Positions 21,048 to 32,116 of a stretch of 64,000 nt of DNA are shown here, piece by piece; position 1 is the stretch's first letter, and the number at the start of each line of letters is the position of its first letter. Both the position numbers and the translations under genes were made by a program. The notes under the pieces are model-generated. The model was not told the DNA's origin and did not search any database. It was given only the letters and a program-made list of their open reading frames with translations. The stretch is taken from assembly GCA_950022655.1 (NCBI GenBank), contig OX465589.1:27209626-27273625 (forward strand). The letters are read 5' to 3'. The DNA is from Alentia gelatinosa. Lineage: Eukaryota > Annelida > Polychaeta > Phyllodocida > Polynoidae.

Positions 21048-21368
21048 AGCGAGCTCATTGTTTGTTTGGTTTGATTTTATGTCCAGTCAACCATTATAGG
21101 TCCTTTCCAGACTTTCTCAAGGTTCTTTTACACCACTTGATCGAATCTATGTGATGAATTCAGGTAGAAATCTCACCCCTACTCATTTACCGAGGTGAGA
21201 CTTCTTTTACTACCCACACCACATAGACATGGTATGAGAAGGATGGCCTTTCTTATAGCAGTAAATCTACCACTGCTGGGGGTGGGACTCGAACCCGCCA
21301 AGTCTTACAACCTTGGGGTTACAAGTCTAACCACTGAGCTAACTCCCCATCCCCCCAAGCGAGCTCAT
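21048..21368 (-). mobile_element. tRNA-derived SINE, copy 1, with 11-bp target duplication
   Basis: On the minus strand the element begins with a tRNA-like head (about 21,352-21,275): box A-like TTAGCTCAGTGG and box B-like GGGTTCGAGTCCC. These are RNA polymerase III internal promoters. The anticodon-arm region ACTTGTAA resembles tRNA-Thr. A body follows (CTCATACCATGTCTATGTGG, then GAGATTTCTACCTGAATTCA), then a pyrimidine-rich domain ending in an A-rich tail AAAATCAAACCAAACAAACA. It is flanked by perfect duplicates AGCGAGCTCAT at 21,048-21,058 and 21,358-21,368. Such duplications are typical of LINE-mediated insertion. Copies lie at 25,700-26,013 and 58,031-58,665. Confidence 0.88.
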
Positions 21369-24300
21369 GGATCGTCAGCTACAACTCTCCTTCTACACGA
21401 TACTTTGACTGATCATACCCAGAACCTCTCAAGACCTTATCTTAGACCTTATACTCAGGTTGGCGTAGACTATAAAACGGGCCCCTGAGTCGCTATCTGT
21501 ATGTGTATTCACTCTAGTACCTGGTCACTCTTCTATCCTTCCTTTTCATATTTTCAAGGTCCTTCACCCCAATTCCTCGTGGCTAACATTTCCGCCATTC
21601 TGGGCGGGATAGTGTAAAACCCTGTTGTTCGAGGGGGAAATCTGCTGGTATTCCAATTTTATAATTGTCATTTGATAACATCAAATGATGAATTGGGAAA
21701 TTTCTCTTTTGACATTAATTCCCATCTGCTTTCTTCTCGTTCGGCTAGTTATTTAACTGGAACCACATTAAATTTAATGAAAGTCGTGTAATCGTTTTCT
21801 AATTACGTATCGTGTTGTTTCCTTGAGTGCAGGTAAAATATACACTACTCCGCCATTTTGAAGTTTGCAGTTGCCAATAGAGACTTTAACATTTCAGTCA
21901 ATCAAAATGCTGCTGCTTTTTCCTCATAACAATGTTGTTTCTAATTTGGGAAAGACCTCGCGGAAAAGAACCGTCAAACACAAATAGCCTTCAGACGGGC
22001 ACCTGAATTAGACCACGGATGATTAATTTGGACTGATTTGTAACAATCGCTGGCCTTAAAAGATAACGGAACTTTCTTTCTGACATTTCTACAAATTAGA
22101 TTTAAAAAGACATCAGCGAAATCCAAATAACACGTGACAGGTCGGTTTTCACAGAGGAGTATGCGCACACGTCCGACTCAATCTAACCATTTCTGATAAG
22201 GTCAGCTCTGTGGTCTGTTTTTAAGCTGAATGACGTCTTCTGAAATTAACGAGTAACTTTCGATCGCTATCGTCAATGTGATATCATATAACATCATTGC
22301 ATTGATGGATAGCTGTCATATGATTAATCCTATAATCAGAAGCGTCCTAGGTCTTAAATATCAATCAAAACACTGTAATCATGTAATGATGTTAAATATC
22401 ATGTTATGCTCATCTTGTTGAGGGCGCTCGCCTCACCTAGTAGAACAAAGTGAGTAATGTAAGTATATGATTACGAATAAAACCCAATGAAAACTACATA
22501 AACGAATGCCTGTCCATTGTGTGTACCTATACTGTTGAGCTAATAATAGGTTGCATATAATTTTACACTGAGCACCTATTCACTTATTCTACAAGCAAAG
22601 GCGCCGTGAATTTGATTCAGGCCATATAGAATAGGTGGCTGGAAATGACGAAGGAAACACCAACTGCGGATGCGGCAAAGGACATGTGCATATGATGTAC
22701 ACGCGATGTGCTTCTATAGGCCCGTTTCCATTGGCTGACAAACACGGTGTAGATTTTCTGTATTCGGCTAATAGCATATTTCCATTGCCTATCACCGATA
22801 CAGTCAGGAACCACCAACGGACCTAGGAACTGCTGACCAGAAATGGAAAGATAATACTAGGAGAACACAGAAAATCTACACCGTGTTTGTCGGCCAATGG
22901 AGAAAGGCCTTGTGTCTGACTTGCAGCAGCCTCCTGAAGGACCATGGAGTCTTCTGTATGATGCAGCATGCCATTGGAACATCTGGTTGGGGGAGTGGGG
23001 GGAGGTTGTATTGTCCTCACCCCTGTAAATGCCCCTTCGGTAAAAGAGGCCTTAAGGTGCAGAACTGATAAGAAGCCTATATCAGCCTACTGAAGCATTT
23101 TTTTTGGGGGGGGGGGGGGGTGGTGGTCATAGGACACTTTTTTATCTTTGACTTGGCCACTGCCTTTTAGCGTGCCTGAATATTTAGTCAGACCTTGTGG
23201 CGGTCAGGTCAGCTGGTATAGGGTTAGGATAGGGTTAAAGCAGTCTATGGTGAATTCGGTACCATGCGAACTTCATACCGGTGAATTCGCAACTGCTATG
23301 AGTTTGGTACCGGTGAGTTTGGTACCGCTATTGATCCCATCGTGTGAATCACATAGTGCCTCAGCATTCTACACCTCAAATCCGCATACATAACCACATA
23401 GAAACTTCGTTTTCTAAAAGTCTGTCGGTGGTGCAAACGGCTGTAAGTCGGCATCAATGTATTGGTGAGGGTATATTTTACGCACTGTTTCCATTGTTTT
23501 GTCCAGGAGCTCACAGATTTAATGGGCATTGTTACATAATCTATGCCAAATTAATCGTTGAATAGTCTCTGCAGAATCCGGGCTAGATCTCAACAAAAAT
23601 ATATCAATTTAAAAATGTTACAATCAATATTTACCAACAGAAATGTGGGAAATAAAAGGAACGAACAAATTTACAAAAATTCTCTGCAGGTTCGTTTCCA
23701 TTGACCAATCTGACGTCGGTATACCAAATACATCTATCGGTTGTTCCTGACTCCAGACCGGATTCAAATATTTATAGGTAAAACTTATTTAATCAACTCT
23801 TAAAATTCATTTATTAAAAGTTATATTCCATTATTCAAAGGCTCCATATAATTTATTTTCCATTAATCGAAGTAACAAATTTTGACGCCTTAGTATATAT
23901 AGATGATCAACAAGTGTGTGGCTGATGGAATAGGCCGGGATGGTGTTATATGGCCCTTGGGTGCAGTATCCAATGCCTTACCATTTCAAATATGTATGGA
24001 ATACAATCTGAATCCTACCTTCTACCATAAGATAGTGGGAGCACTAGCATATTGATTATCGCATGTATGCATGTCAGGAGGAAGCCTAAGAAACTCAGGG
24101 GAAAGAACATCTGACCGCGTCCTATTGATCCAATCTCAGTTGAACTTGGGTTCTGTTGACACGGTCAAGTGACTACCAGAACTCACCATGCCTCTATTTA
24201 AACCTTCTCATCGGTGATTACCTGCTGACAGAGACAGGGAACCCCAAACACGTTCTAATCAGGTCATGGTCATGAATAGATATTCCAGATCGACCCGGAA

Positions 24301-25401
24301 ACTGAATCAATAGCTTGCGTTTTAGACAGGGTCCCTGCCCAAATGAAATAAGGAACTGGTAACTACTTCTTACGTAATAGACCTTGATCTGAGAGACATG
24401 CCACCTCTCTTGGCTCTGCATAGACTTACTCAAATCTTTTTCTCTTCTCTTCTTTTATTAGGTCATAGAGTCAAACATTACATTTATTTTTCATCCAGGC
24501 TAGATCTCAACAAAAATATATCAATTTAAAAGTGTTACAATCACCGATTTTGCCGTACTGGCTGTAAGGAAGATAATACAGGCCTAATACAAGTCCAAAT
24601 AGAATAAATGAAATAGAAAATAAAGGATACAGGGACTGAGGCCAGTCTAGGCTCTACAGTCTCAGTCTGCCAATGTGGCAATCTCTCAGCGGATCTTTTG
24701 CGGAAGTAGAGTACAGGATCTCTGCTAGGAGAGTGCAAGTAATGGCGGCGTTACCCATAGTGCACCAAAAATATGGAACCCAGTAGTCTATTGTACAAAT
24801 GACAACGAAAGCAAACACATATAGAATGGCCTATTTTACCTACTCAGATCGGATAAACTTGACAAACAATAAATTTACTCGTTTAGAATTAGAATGTATA
24901 ACAAAGGACCAGCTTTTACTGATAACTGACAATACCTAAAAGTCACCAGGGGGTGCCAACGTGAATTGTAAGATAAGCCATTAAGTACACAAATCAGTAA
25001 AATACTACTCACTTGGTGGTAACGAGCAATTTACACTGACAGGGACTGGATGAGAAACAAATATATTACTGCTGAGCTCCATTGAACTTGATTTCTATTT
25101 CATCTAGATTTACTATGTTTAATTCACTTATTTTGAAAAACCCTACTTTCAGTAATATTCTGTAGTTCAGATGCATGCCAAGGTAGTCGACCTCTGCCAC
25201 CTCTTGCCTAAGATGAATGTCGCCCTTCAAAGGTCATATTACCTGTATTATTCTCCGAAGAAGACAGGATGCCGTCTGTCTGCTGAGAAGTGTCATGTCA
25301 TTCTGATCAACAGTATGGTTTCCCCTTGGCGTTTCTGGAAATGTCGTCAGGCTCTGGTTACATGAAACACAGAAACCAGTTAGAGTCAGACTAATCACGA
25401 G
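21369..25401. other. Gene-free stretch
   Basis: No gene is supported. The foldback at 22,718-22,907 lies here, as does a poly-G run near 23,108-23,120. Two copies of CTAGATCTCAACAAAAATATATCAATTTAAAA occur at about 23,583 and 24,502. A 25-bp fragment at about 24,627-24,651 matches one end of the element at 58,146-58,579. Confidence 0.4.
22718..22907. repeat. Foldback element with about 70-bp arms
   Basis: CCATTGGCTGACAAACACGG (22,728 onward) through the AAATCTACACC-complement pairs with 22,838-22,900, which ends CGTGTTTGTCGGCCAATGG. The arms extend outward through AGGCC...GGCCT. It explains the paired open frames on both strands here. Confidence 0.75.
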
Positions 25402-25688
25402 TAAGGCCCGGCGTCCACCTACTACGATATGGCACCGATATGGTCTCTGATACACCTCCCGATAAAAATTCAAAATCGCGTCGGAAGGTCACCTAATATC
25501 GGGGCAGTTAACCACGTCTCTGCGATTAGACACCGATAAAAACCCCATACAATGTGTGGTGGACTGGCATGTCTAGACATATGTCTACGATTTTGCACCT
25601 TCCCACTATGTCTCCGATATTTGCTTTTTGTATCGGTGCTATATCGGAAGCTCTAAATTTCTATCGTAGTAGGTGGACGCCAGGCCTT
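25402..25688. mobile_element. Short TIR element of the CGAT-rich foldback superfamily
   Basis: 287 bp with 27-bp inverted ends: TAAGGCCCGGCGTCCACCTA... and ...TAGGTGGACGCCAGGCCTTA, with one mismatch. The ends share the CCACCTACxACGAT layout with 11,026/17,035 and 47,279/47,674. The interior has recurring CGATA/TATCG words but otherwise differs, so it is a related subfamily. Non-coding. Confidence 0.8.
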
Positions 25689-25699
25689 AGGCGTCACCA

Positions 25700-26013
25700 G
25701 CATGTGACCATTGTAGGTTCTCACCAGACTTTCTCAGGGATCTTTTACACCACAAGGGTGGTGATCGAATCTATGTAATGAATTTAGGTAGAAATCTCAC
25801 ACCTACATATTAACCGAGGGGAAAGTTATTTTATTTCCCACACCACATAGACATGGTATGAGAAGGATTGGCCTTTGATAAAGCAGTAAATCTACCACTG
25901 CTGGGGATGAAGGAGAAAAGTGGCTGCAGTGGGACTCAAATCAACAAGGTCCAATAACCTTGGGATTACAAGTCCAGTGCTCTTTACCACTGAGCTGACT
26001 CCCCATCCCGGTC
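25700..26013 (-). mobile_element. tRNA-derived SINE, copy 2
   Basis: Aligns throughout with the SINE at 21,059-21,357. The head on the minus strand reads GGGGAGTCAGCTCAGTGG then GGACTTGTAATCCCAAGG, with a mutated box B (GATTTGAGTCCC). The body contains CCATGTCTATGTGGTGTGGG and GAGATTTCTACCTAAATTCA. It carries a 25-bp insertion-like stretch near 25,905-25,930. No clear target duplication was seen; the end abuts the TIR element at 25,402-25,688. Confidence 0.85.
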
Positions 26014-27130
26014 GCTTTTGTTATGTATGCATGCAACATGAGGAGGCGAGGCGACCGAGAGGGTGAACAGATTGGTAATTGCTGTCCACCCCAGCTGACC
26101 GAAAAACAAGGCATCATTTGACATAAGGAGAGTGATATCTAGTTTCCTTCCACCAGAGAGGATGCAAGGTGAAGGAGGTCCACAGTAGGTCTTCGGACAG
26201 TCTATGTGTTGTGATGGTTGTCAGTGAAGCTCTGCCCTGCTCGTCAAAAGCGACAGGGGCAGACCGACGTGTATTAAGTCCAGCAGCTTAGGTCATAACA
26301 GGAAGATAGAGCTGCAATAACAATGATGAATACAGCAATAAAATGATTCGTCATAGGAAGGAGGTATTAAGATCTATGAAGGTTCAGTGTAACAAATAAA
26401 AAAAATCATTTACTGTACACAACTAAACGTCCTGCTGTGTATAAGACTGGTAACTATTGGGCTATGGAGGCGGCCATCTTGACTTCCACCTCAAACAAAA
26501 CACCAGGGGGTAGGTGCAGTTATCAATTTAGATTAGGGAGATTGTGTGACGATTATCAGTGGACTATAACAGATGATAACGGCTACTACATTGGTTCAAT
26601 CTTACAATTTCCATGGTGGTGAATGGAACTAGCACACTAGTGTGTCAATTACGAACAGGATTAAGGAAATACTTTGCATATAACCTGAGAATGTATGAGG
26701 AAATCATTGTCCTTTGTGCCCAGTCTGTGTCTGTGTCTATGGATATGTCATACGTCCTGTGACTATTGTTAGCAATATCATAAAACTGGATGATTTTTAA
26801 TCTTGGCCACCGTATGCCACGACTGGAGATTGGCATAGTGATTTCATGAGGCGAAGCCTAGTGAAGTCTGGAGCCAAAACTTCAGGAGTGGCATGCGGTG
26901 GCCATGATTAAAACTAATCCGGTTTTGTTTTATCCTCCCCCGTCTCCTCGATTTTGGAATATTACCTGATAAAAATGCTGTATGCCACTAGTGGCATATA
27001 ACACTCTGTATGCCAGTCAGCGTTGCATACGGAAACTCAATGTAAAGCCTATGGAATTTTATATTAGGGGTAGAATAATAAAGCCTATTTCATGGAAGAC
27101 TGCCAAACATGATGACGAATAAATTATGGC
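26014..27130. other. Gene-free stretch
   Basis: No gene or clear repeat. Inverted words GGCATAGTGA...GGCATGCGGTGGCC around 26,810-26,905 suggest another degenerate palindrome. Confidence 0.35.
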
Positions 27131-27139
27131 AATGCAACT

Positions 27140-28600
27140 TTAAACTAGGAGTGAATAGTATATTCATCATTGATGAATGAGCGTCCAATTATAAATGAAT
27201 AACAATTGAAAGTTTTGGGTTAGATTGAGTATACGGATCCTTCTCTATAACACACTTGCACCCAGTAACCTTGCCATTTCTTCAACTGCCTATCTAGGAT
27301 CCAAACAGATCAAGCAACAGTAAGGTATTTTGGTCTTGAGTGATTGGTCATGGTCAGCTGGGCACACCTCTCAGACCCTGAGACACTGGCGCCCTGCTCT
27401 CAATAGAACACACTGCACGAAAATCACTATTTTACATATGTATAAGAAACGCGTCTAACAGCAGGATTTTGTGTCTAGAAGTTAGACCTGTTATCCGTCT
27501 CGTAGACGCCTTATCTAGTGGTGTATATACATGTCCATGGTGCGGTCTTATATATGTCATATATACGCCTGATTCCGTTGTATATACACCAATCTCAAAA
27601 AGTTCCATTCTCTGCCACTTGGGGACACTACTGGTAGCATATTTCATTTGCCATTAACCTTCCAAGTCTGTATTATATAAAAATTGCAATCTTATATTAC
27701 CAATTTATTTTATAAAAACCTAATTAAGTATAAATTGATTAATTACACATAATAAACCCTGTATTTGTTGTTTTTTTACCGTTTTTCTAAAAGATTTGAC
27801 TTTAAAACACCATGCCTATGTGTGGTCAATCTTGGCTTAGCATATAAGCAACCTCTTCAAGGTTATAGCTAACTACTGAAATCATCTTACCCCCTGCGAA
27901 TGTGACCGCACAGGTGTGAATGCAGCCGCATTCACACCACATGTCTACCCGGCCCCCGCCGACACCATAACACCTCGCGGCGGACAGCGGCAGGCATGGG
28001 CGGGCAGTGGAGGGTGGGGGAGGGTTTCTCACTGAGTCAACCTGTACAAACGCGGCTGGTGGCGGGCGGTGGGCGGCGGGCAGCGGGGGACTTCTCACTG
28101 AGGCTGGCTGGGGGTGGCGTGGGGTGGTGGGGGGGCGGTAGGGGGTGGGGTTGGGAGGTCGCGGGTGGCGGGTCAGTGTTGGTGTATCCTCTACCAACAC
28201 CCACAGGCCCGGGTGGGCTGCGGGTCGCACTTTTTTTTTTTTTGGTATCATATATACGCCTGGCGTATATATATGTTGCGCAGAGTATATTTTATCTTAA
28301 ATACGCCAGGCTGGAAAGACAGCCAAGTCGCGCGCGTCTACATATGGAAACTGTCTTGTAGACGCCCGAAACGTAGACGCGTATAAGAGGTGTATACAAG
28401 TATAAACAAGCCATGATACAGCCGATACGTGCGTTATCGCAATGGAGTATATATATGTAAAATAGTGGTTTTCGTGCAGTGACAGTGAATAGCTCACAGG
28501 TAGTAAAGGGATATGTTTCTGGAAGCACACTGAAAGTTCAATGTGACCACTCTAACCCTGACTCTAGATGATGTATTTAGCGCATGCAAGCATAGCGTCT
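27140..28600. repeat. Dispersed repeat interrupted by palindromic and G-rich sequence
   Basis: The left part (27,140-27,430: ATGAATAACAATTGAAAG, GTGATTGGTCATGGTCAGCTG) and the right part (about 28,455-28,600: CTCTAGATGATGTATTTAGC) both match, in reverse order and strand, the contiguous 370-bp copy at 34,888-35,255. A further copy of the left part is at 37,250-37,400. The intervening 1 kb includes a TATATACG palindrome (27,520-27,645, complement of 2,127-2,250) and a G-rich tract, and so is likely inserted. Confidence 0.55.
27990..28190 (+). other. G-rich tract with quadruplex potential
   Basis: Many G3-G7 runs are separated by 1-6 bases on the + strand (GGGGGTGGCG, GGTGGGGGGGCGG, GGGGGTGGGGTTGGG). 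The tract meets the general G-quadruplex pattern several times over. Open frames on both strands through it are composition artefacts. Confidence 0.6.
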
Positions 28601-29504
28601 TCTTGCCAGGGTATCTGCATGATTATATAAAGAGAGGTTTGTTTGACATCATAAATGAGTAACAAATAGCCACTGCCAAACATTTGTGCAGGTGGGAAAA
28701 ATAATTTCGATATGCCATTTCAAAACCTGTGTTCTGCTATTTCAGTGTAAATCTATCAATCGTATTTCTCCAAAATATGGAGATTCCTTTACGATTGAAG
28801 TAGAACATATATAATTCATGAATTATGTTGGTCTAGGATGTGCCCATCTCTGTAGACCTCCCTTCCAAATAATGGCGTTACAAATCTACCCCGATCGACA
28901 TTGTTTATTACCAGTACACACTAATGATACTGTGATATAACTGGGTTTTTTTTTCATTTTGACTATAGAGGTGACCCGACCTAATTGGTTCTTCTTGACA
29001 GCAGACATGTTCACCTTACTACAGCAATACATCAAAAATTTGGGACCTGTTTCAGTAGTCTTGTGACATTAGGCCTAGACAGACATCAACAGCGGCACCA
29101 ACAGTGCAAGCAACGGCGGAAAAAGAATATCAGAAGATTGAAGTGACAAATCTTCTCCATATTTGTAACGATTATAGATTATATGTATCCCCTACTCATG
29201 TTAAAGTTTCATTGCTTAATTCTTGCGAGAAGTGAGTGAAACTCCGTGTGTCATCGACTGCAATCTTGTGGTCTGTCCGTATGGTGTCACTGACGCCATC
29301 TAGTTTGTTCTCTGCCTTGCAGTGTCCTGTCACCAACCACCCCAAACCATAACCCCGACCATCAGCGCAGTCTAGTCAGGTGCATTCATTGCATTACTGT
29401 CAGTGCGGCGACACAAGATCTATTAGCATTCAACCCAACAAAAAGAGTTGTGGCATAGCATGCTGAATGAGCGGCCATCCACGGTAGTCGCATTTGTTCC
29501 TGAC

Positions 29505-29550
29505 CTGCTGTTTCAAAACCATAGACTTAACCCACGTTTTGAAACAGCTC
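29505..29550. repeat. Short hairpin element CTGTTTCAAAAC...GTTTTGAAACAG
   Basis: A 46-bp inverted repeat with the conserved loop word CATAGACTT. Its twin is at 48,702-48,751. Same arms and same loop word at two distant sites imply a mobile or amplified hairpin. Confidence 0.7.
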
Positions 29551-30034
29551 AGGATCTTCAGTTCCTTGTAGCGGCGACCACCGTGCTTACCCTGTATCAA
29601 CTGTGTCTGACCGAATGCATGTATATTGCTACACCAAGTAGTCTATATACAGGGAACAAATTAAACAAGTGCATCGTGTATTAAGGACCACTAGGTAGAT
29701 ATTCAAGAACAGCTCTGATCTCTGTGTGAAATTCCTAGGGGATCCACACGTTTTTACAGCGACGACGGAAAATAGGTAGTTCTGTGTGGCATTTATTGCC
29801 ATTATGTATCCATTATTGGTATCCATTGCTGATTACTCGTGAACCTTTTTTCATTCTCTTTGAAAGACCAATTATAGGGAGCTCAGAGTGGCCCCAAGGC
29901 TGGTGCCAATTACTGGAATGTTGTTTGGTACAGGGTCTCATATTCATGTCTTTGTGTGGAGGTTGGAGGGTTATCCTGGTGACTTCGACCAGCAAGACCT
30001 GTCACCTCTAGTTTTCAGTCGGAAAGACTTAAAT

Positions 30035-30170
30035 AGAACTGAACGAGAGTTAGCCGGATTAGCTTTTATGGCACGACGGACAGGTTGTGTATTACTGTTG
30101 CCGAGTGTAGTGAGTAGCAGACCTGACCGGAGTGGCTTGAAAACTAGTCAGGCTAACTCGAGTTCGGTTC
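30035..30170. repeat. GAGTTAG...CTAACTC foldback, copy 2
   Basis: GAGAGTTAGCCGGATTAGC pairs with AGTCAGGCTAACTCGAG. The loop has CACGACGGACAGG and GTAGCAGACCTGACCGGAG as in 18,222-18,360. It is followed by ATTTATCCTACCCCGTCT, also found after copy 3. Confidence 0.65.
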
Positions 30171-31800
30171 TGTATTTATCCTACCCCGTCTCTATACACT
30201 TCAGGTGTGAGTTCTATTTTTCGATTATTCTGTATCATCCTAGCAACATCTGAATGGGCATTTTGAGTGCAACCGAAACGTTTTTCGTAGTAGCTGAAAT
30301 CCTGGTCTCTGATTGGTCATTTTTTTTATTACTCTAGTGGCATAAAAAACACTTTATGTCACAGCATCCCACATAAAATTTGCCTATGTTCATTCTATGG
30401 CGGCTTTTTATTAGGGGAAGGATAAATTCAGTTATTATACAGGCTATTGGCCGATTTGATCTCACCTAGCAGCATGGATGATTTATATTGGTCAATGACC
30501 TTCTTTTGCATGAATGTAGTCAGTTAACATTAGTATGTATTATACATTTCTTTCCTCATGAATCGCCATGGACCGCATTAGCTTTGATGTCATTATTGAG
30601 GGTTCCCTGTCATTATATGACGTTATGACTAGCCGGCCGGTCAGGACTAACGTGGGAGCAGAAGAGACTGGGCCATAGCTATGGTCTGGCATGACCTGGG
30701 GGGTCTTTAACCATGTGGTCCTGCGTTTAACTATTAAGACAAGCTTAGCAGGGGACTGCCTTAACCATGGATCTTAGCCAAATTGTCAAAAAGTGTTTAA
30801 CAAGTTTGACCCACATCTTACAAACTGTCCTCCACATACCCAAAAGGGTCCTAGACGGGGGACACCTGTATATGATTCAAATTCACAGAGGAGAAGCTCA
30901 TTTATCAATTTAACTACTGGCAGTATGTATATAATGGTATGTAATACAAATTGCCAGTGTTAGAGGAGAAATAGCTTAAATATTTAGTTAGATTCGTTGA
31001 TAATTGAAAATTATGAAATTAGCTTCTACAACCCCCACTATGTCGCACTACCTGCAGTTCTTAGGAACTCTCCTCCATAGGGGTCCCATAACTGTCTTAC
31101 AGCATTTTTTGTCCTAGCCCAAGACCGAATTCAGTCCTAGGAGACTAATCATACAAGATTTCACACCCTACGCGGGACACCACTTGTTAAACGGTAAAGG
31201 TCTTTCTTCCTAAGATATGTCTTGGATTTCTAGTCTGATCCTAGGAGGATTCTTCTGCTAGGGCCAGAACTTGTTAAACGGTGCCCTGGGTCCCGGGCCC
31301 CCTCTGGTCACGTGAGTGCCCCCACGTCATGTCGGCCTCACTCGCTCCTGCTCCTTCTCCTTCGCTTGTTACGGAAGACCTGCACCCTGTTGAGTACACA
31401 CAAAACCATAAGCAGAACCACTGGAAAGATGACCAAGACGATCCGGGCCACAAAAAAAGTGCGGAGGCTGTAACAACTAAGAAGCCTACAGCCAGCAGCA
31501 CTGATGACTGGTTAACCAGGCTGGTGTCCCCCACACTCTCCACTTGTCCCCTCACCACGGTATAATAGTCCTGTTGCAGTCGACTAAGACTTGCTCTACG
31601 TCGGAGCCTCCTCTTCCTCTCGCCCTACTGGCCGTTCTTGGCTCACTGGCATGCCTCGCCACAGCCTGGGCCGCCTATGCCCAGGTCCACCCAGCTATGC
31701 CTGAGGATAACGCATTCCTGGTCGTTACGGGCTCCTCCTCGATGTCCCAGAGCCTCACAGCTGTCTTCCGGATGCCGGCCTACAGCACCATGGCACCTGG

Positions 31801-32111
31801 GACCTGTTTCACTAGTTTCGTGACATGTCTAGATGGCGTGACATGTCTAGATGGTGTGTCCGGTTTCATAAGAACTATAGTTTAAACTTCATTTTGTGCG
31901 TTCTTGCTTGCACTGTTGGTGCCGCTTTTCATGTCTGTCTTCACTTTTGTCACAAAACTAGTGAAACATGTCCATGATGTGTAGATTTGTCTAATTCCTA
32001 TGTTTGGGGTCTGTCTTTTCCTAAGGGCAGCTACTTGTGTTGTCACAAAACCAGACAACCCCAGTGTCTGTATGGTGTCATAGACATGTCACGAAACTAG
32101 TGAAACAGGTC
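31801..32111. mobile_element. 311-bp TIR element (MITE) with 5-bp CCTGG target duplication
   Basis: Perfect 31-bp terminal inverted repeats: GACCTGTTTCACTAGTTTCG... at the left and ...CGAAACTAGTGAAACAGGTC at the right. The element is flanked by CCTGG at 31,796-31,800 and 32,112-32,116. It has no transposase. A 5-bp duplication is the length known for Transib-type elements, but the terminus is not a classic Transib end. Another fragment is at 29,040-29,115. Confidence 0.85.
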
Positions 32112-32116
32112 CCTGG

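Larger units (their letters stand above)
28601..31795. other. Gene-free stretch with repeat fragments
   Basis: Contains a fragment (29,040-29,115, GGGACCTGTTTCAGTAGTC...) of the TIR element seen at 31,801-32,111, a short hairpin at 29,505-29,550, and the foldback at 30,035-30,170. The sequence at 31,290-31,795 is GC-richer, with open frames on both strands. One of them (minus, 31,274-31,558) encodes a hydrophobic stretch. No domain is recognised, so no gene is called. Confidence 0.4.

Noticed and set aside
21275..21352. A functional tRNA-Thr-like gene on the minus strand
   Set aside because: It is the head of a SINE: the same head-body-tail unit recurs at 25,700-26,013, this copy is bounded by an 11-bp target duplication, and the acceptor stem does not pair well.
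27826..28361. Proline/arginine- and glycine-rich ORFs on both strands
   Set aside because: Caused by the G-rich low-complexity tract; no domain or codon signal.
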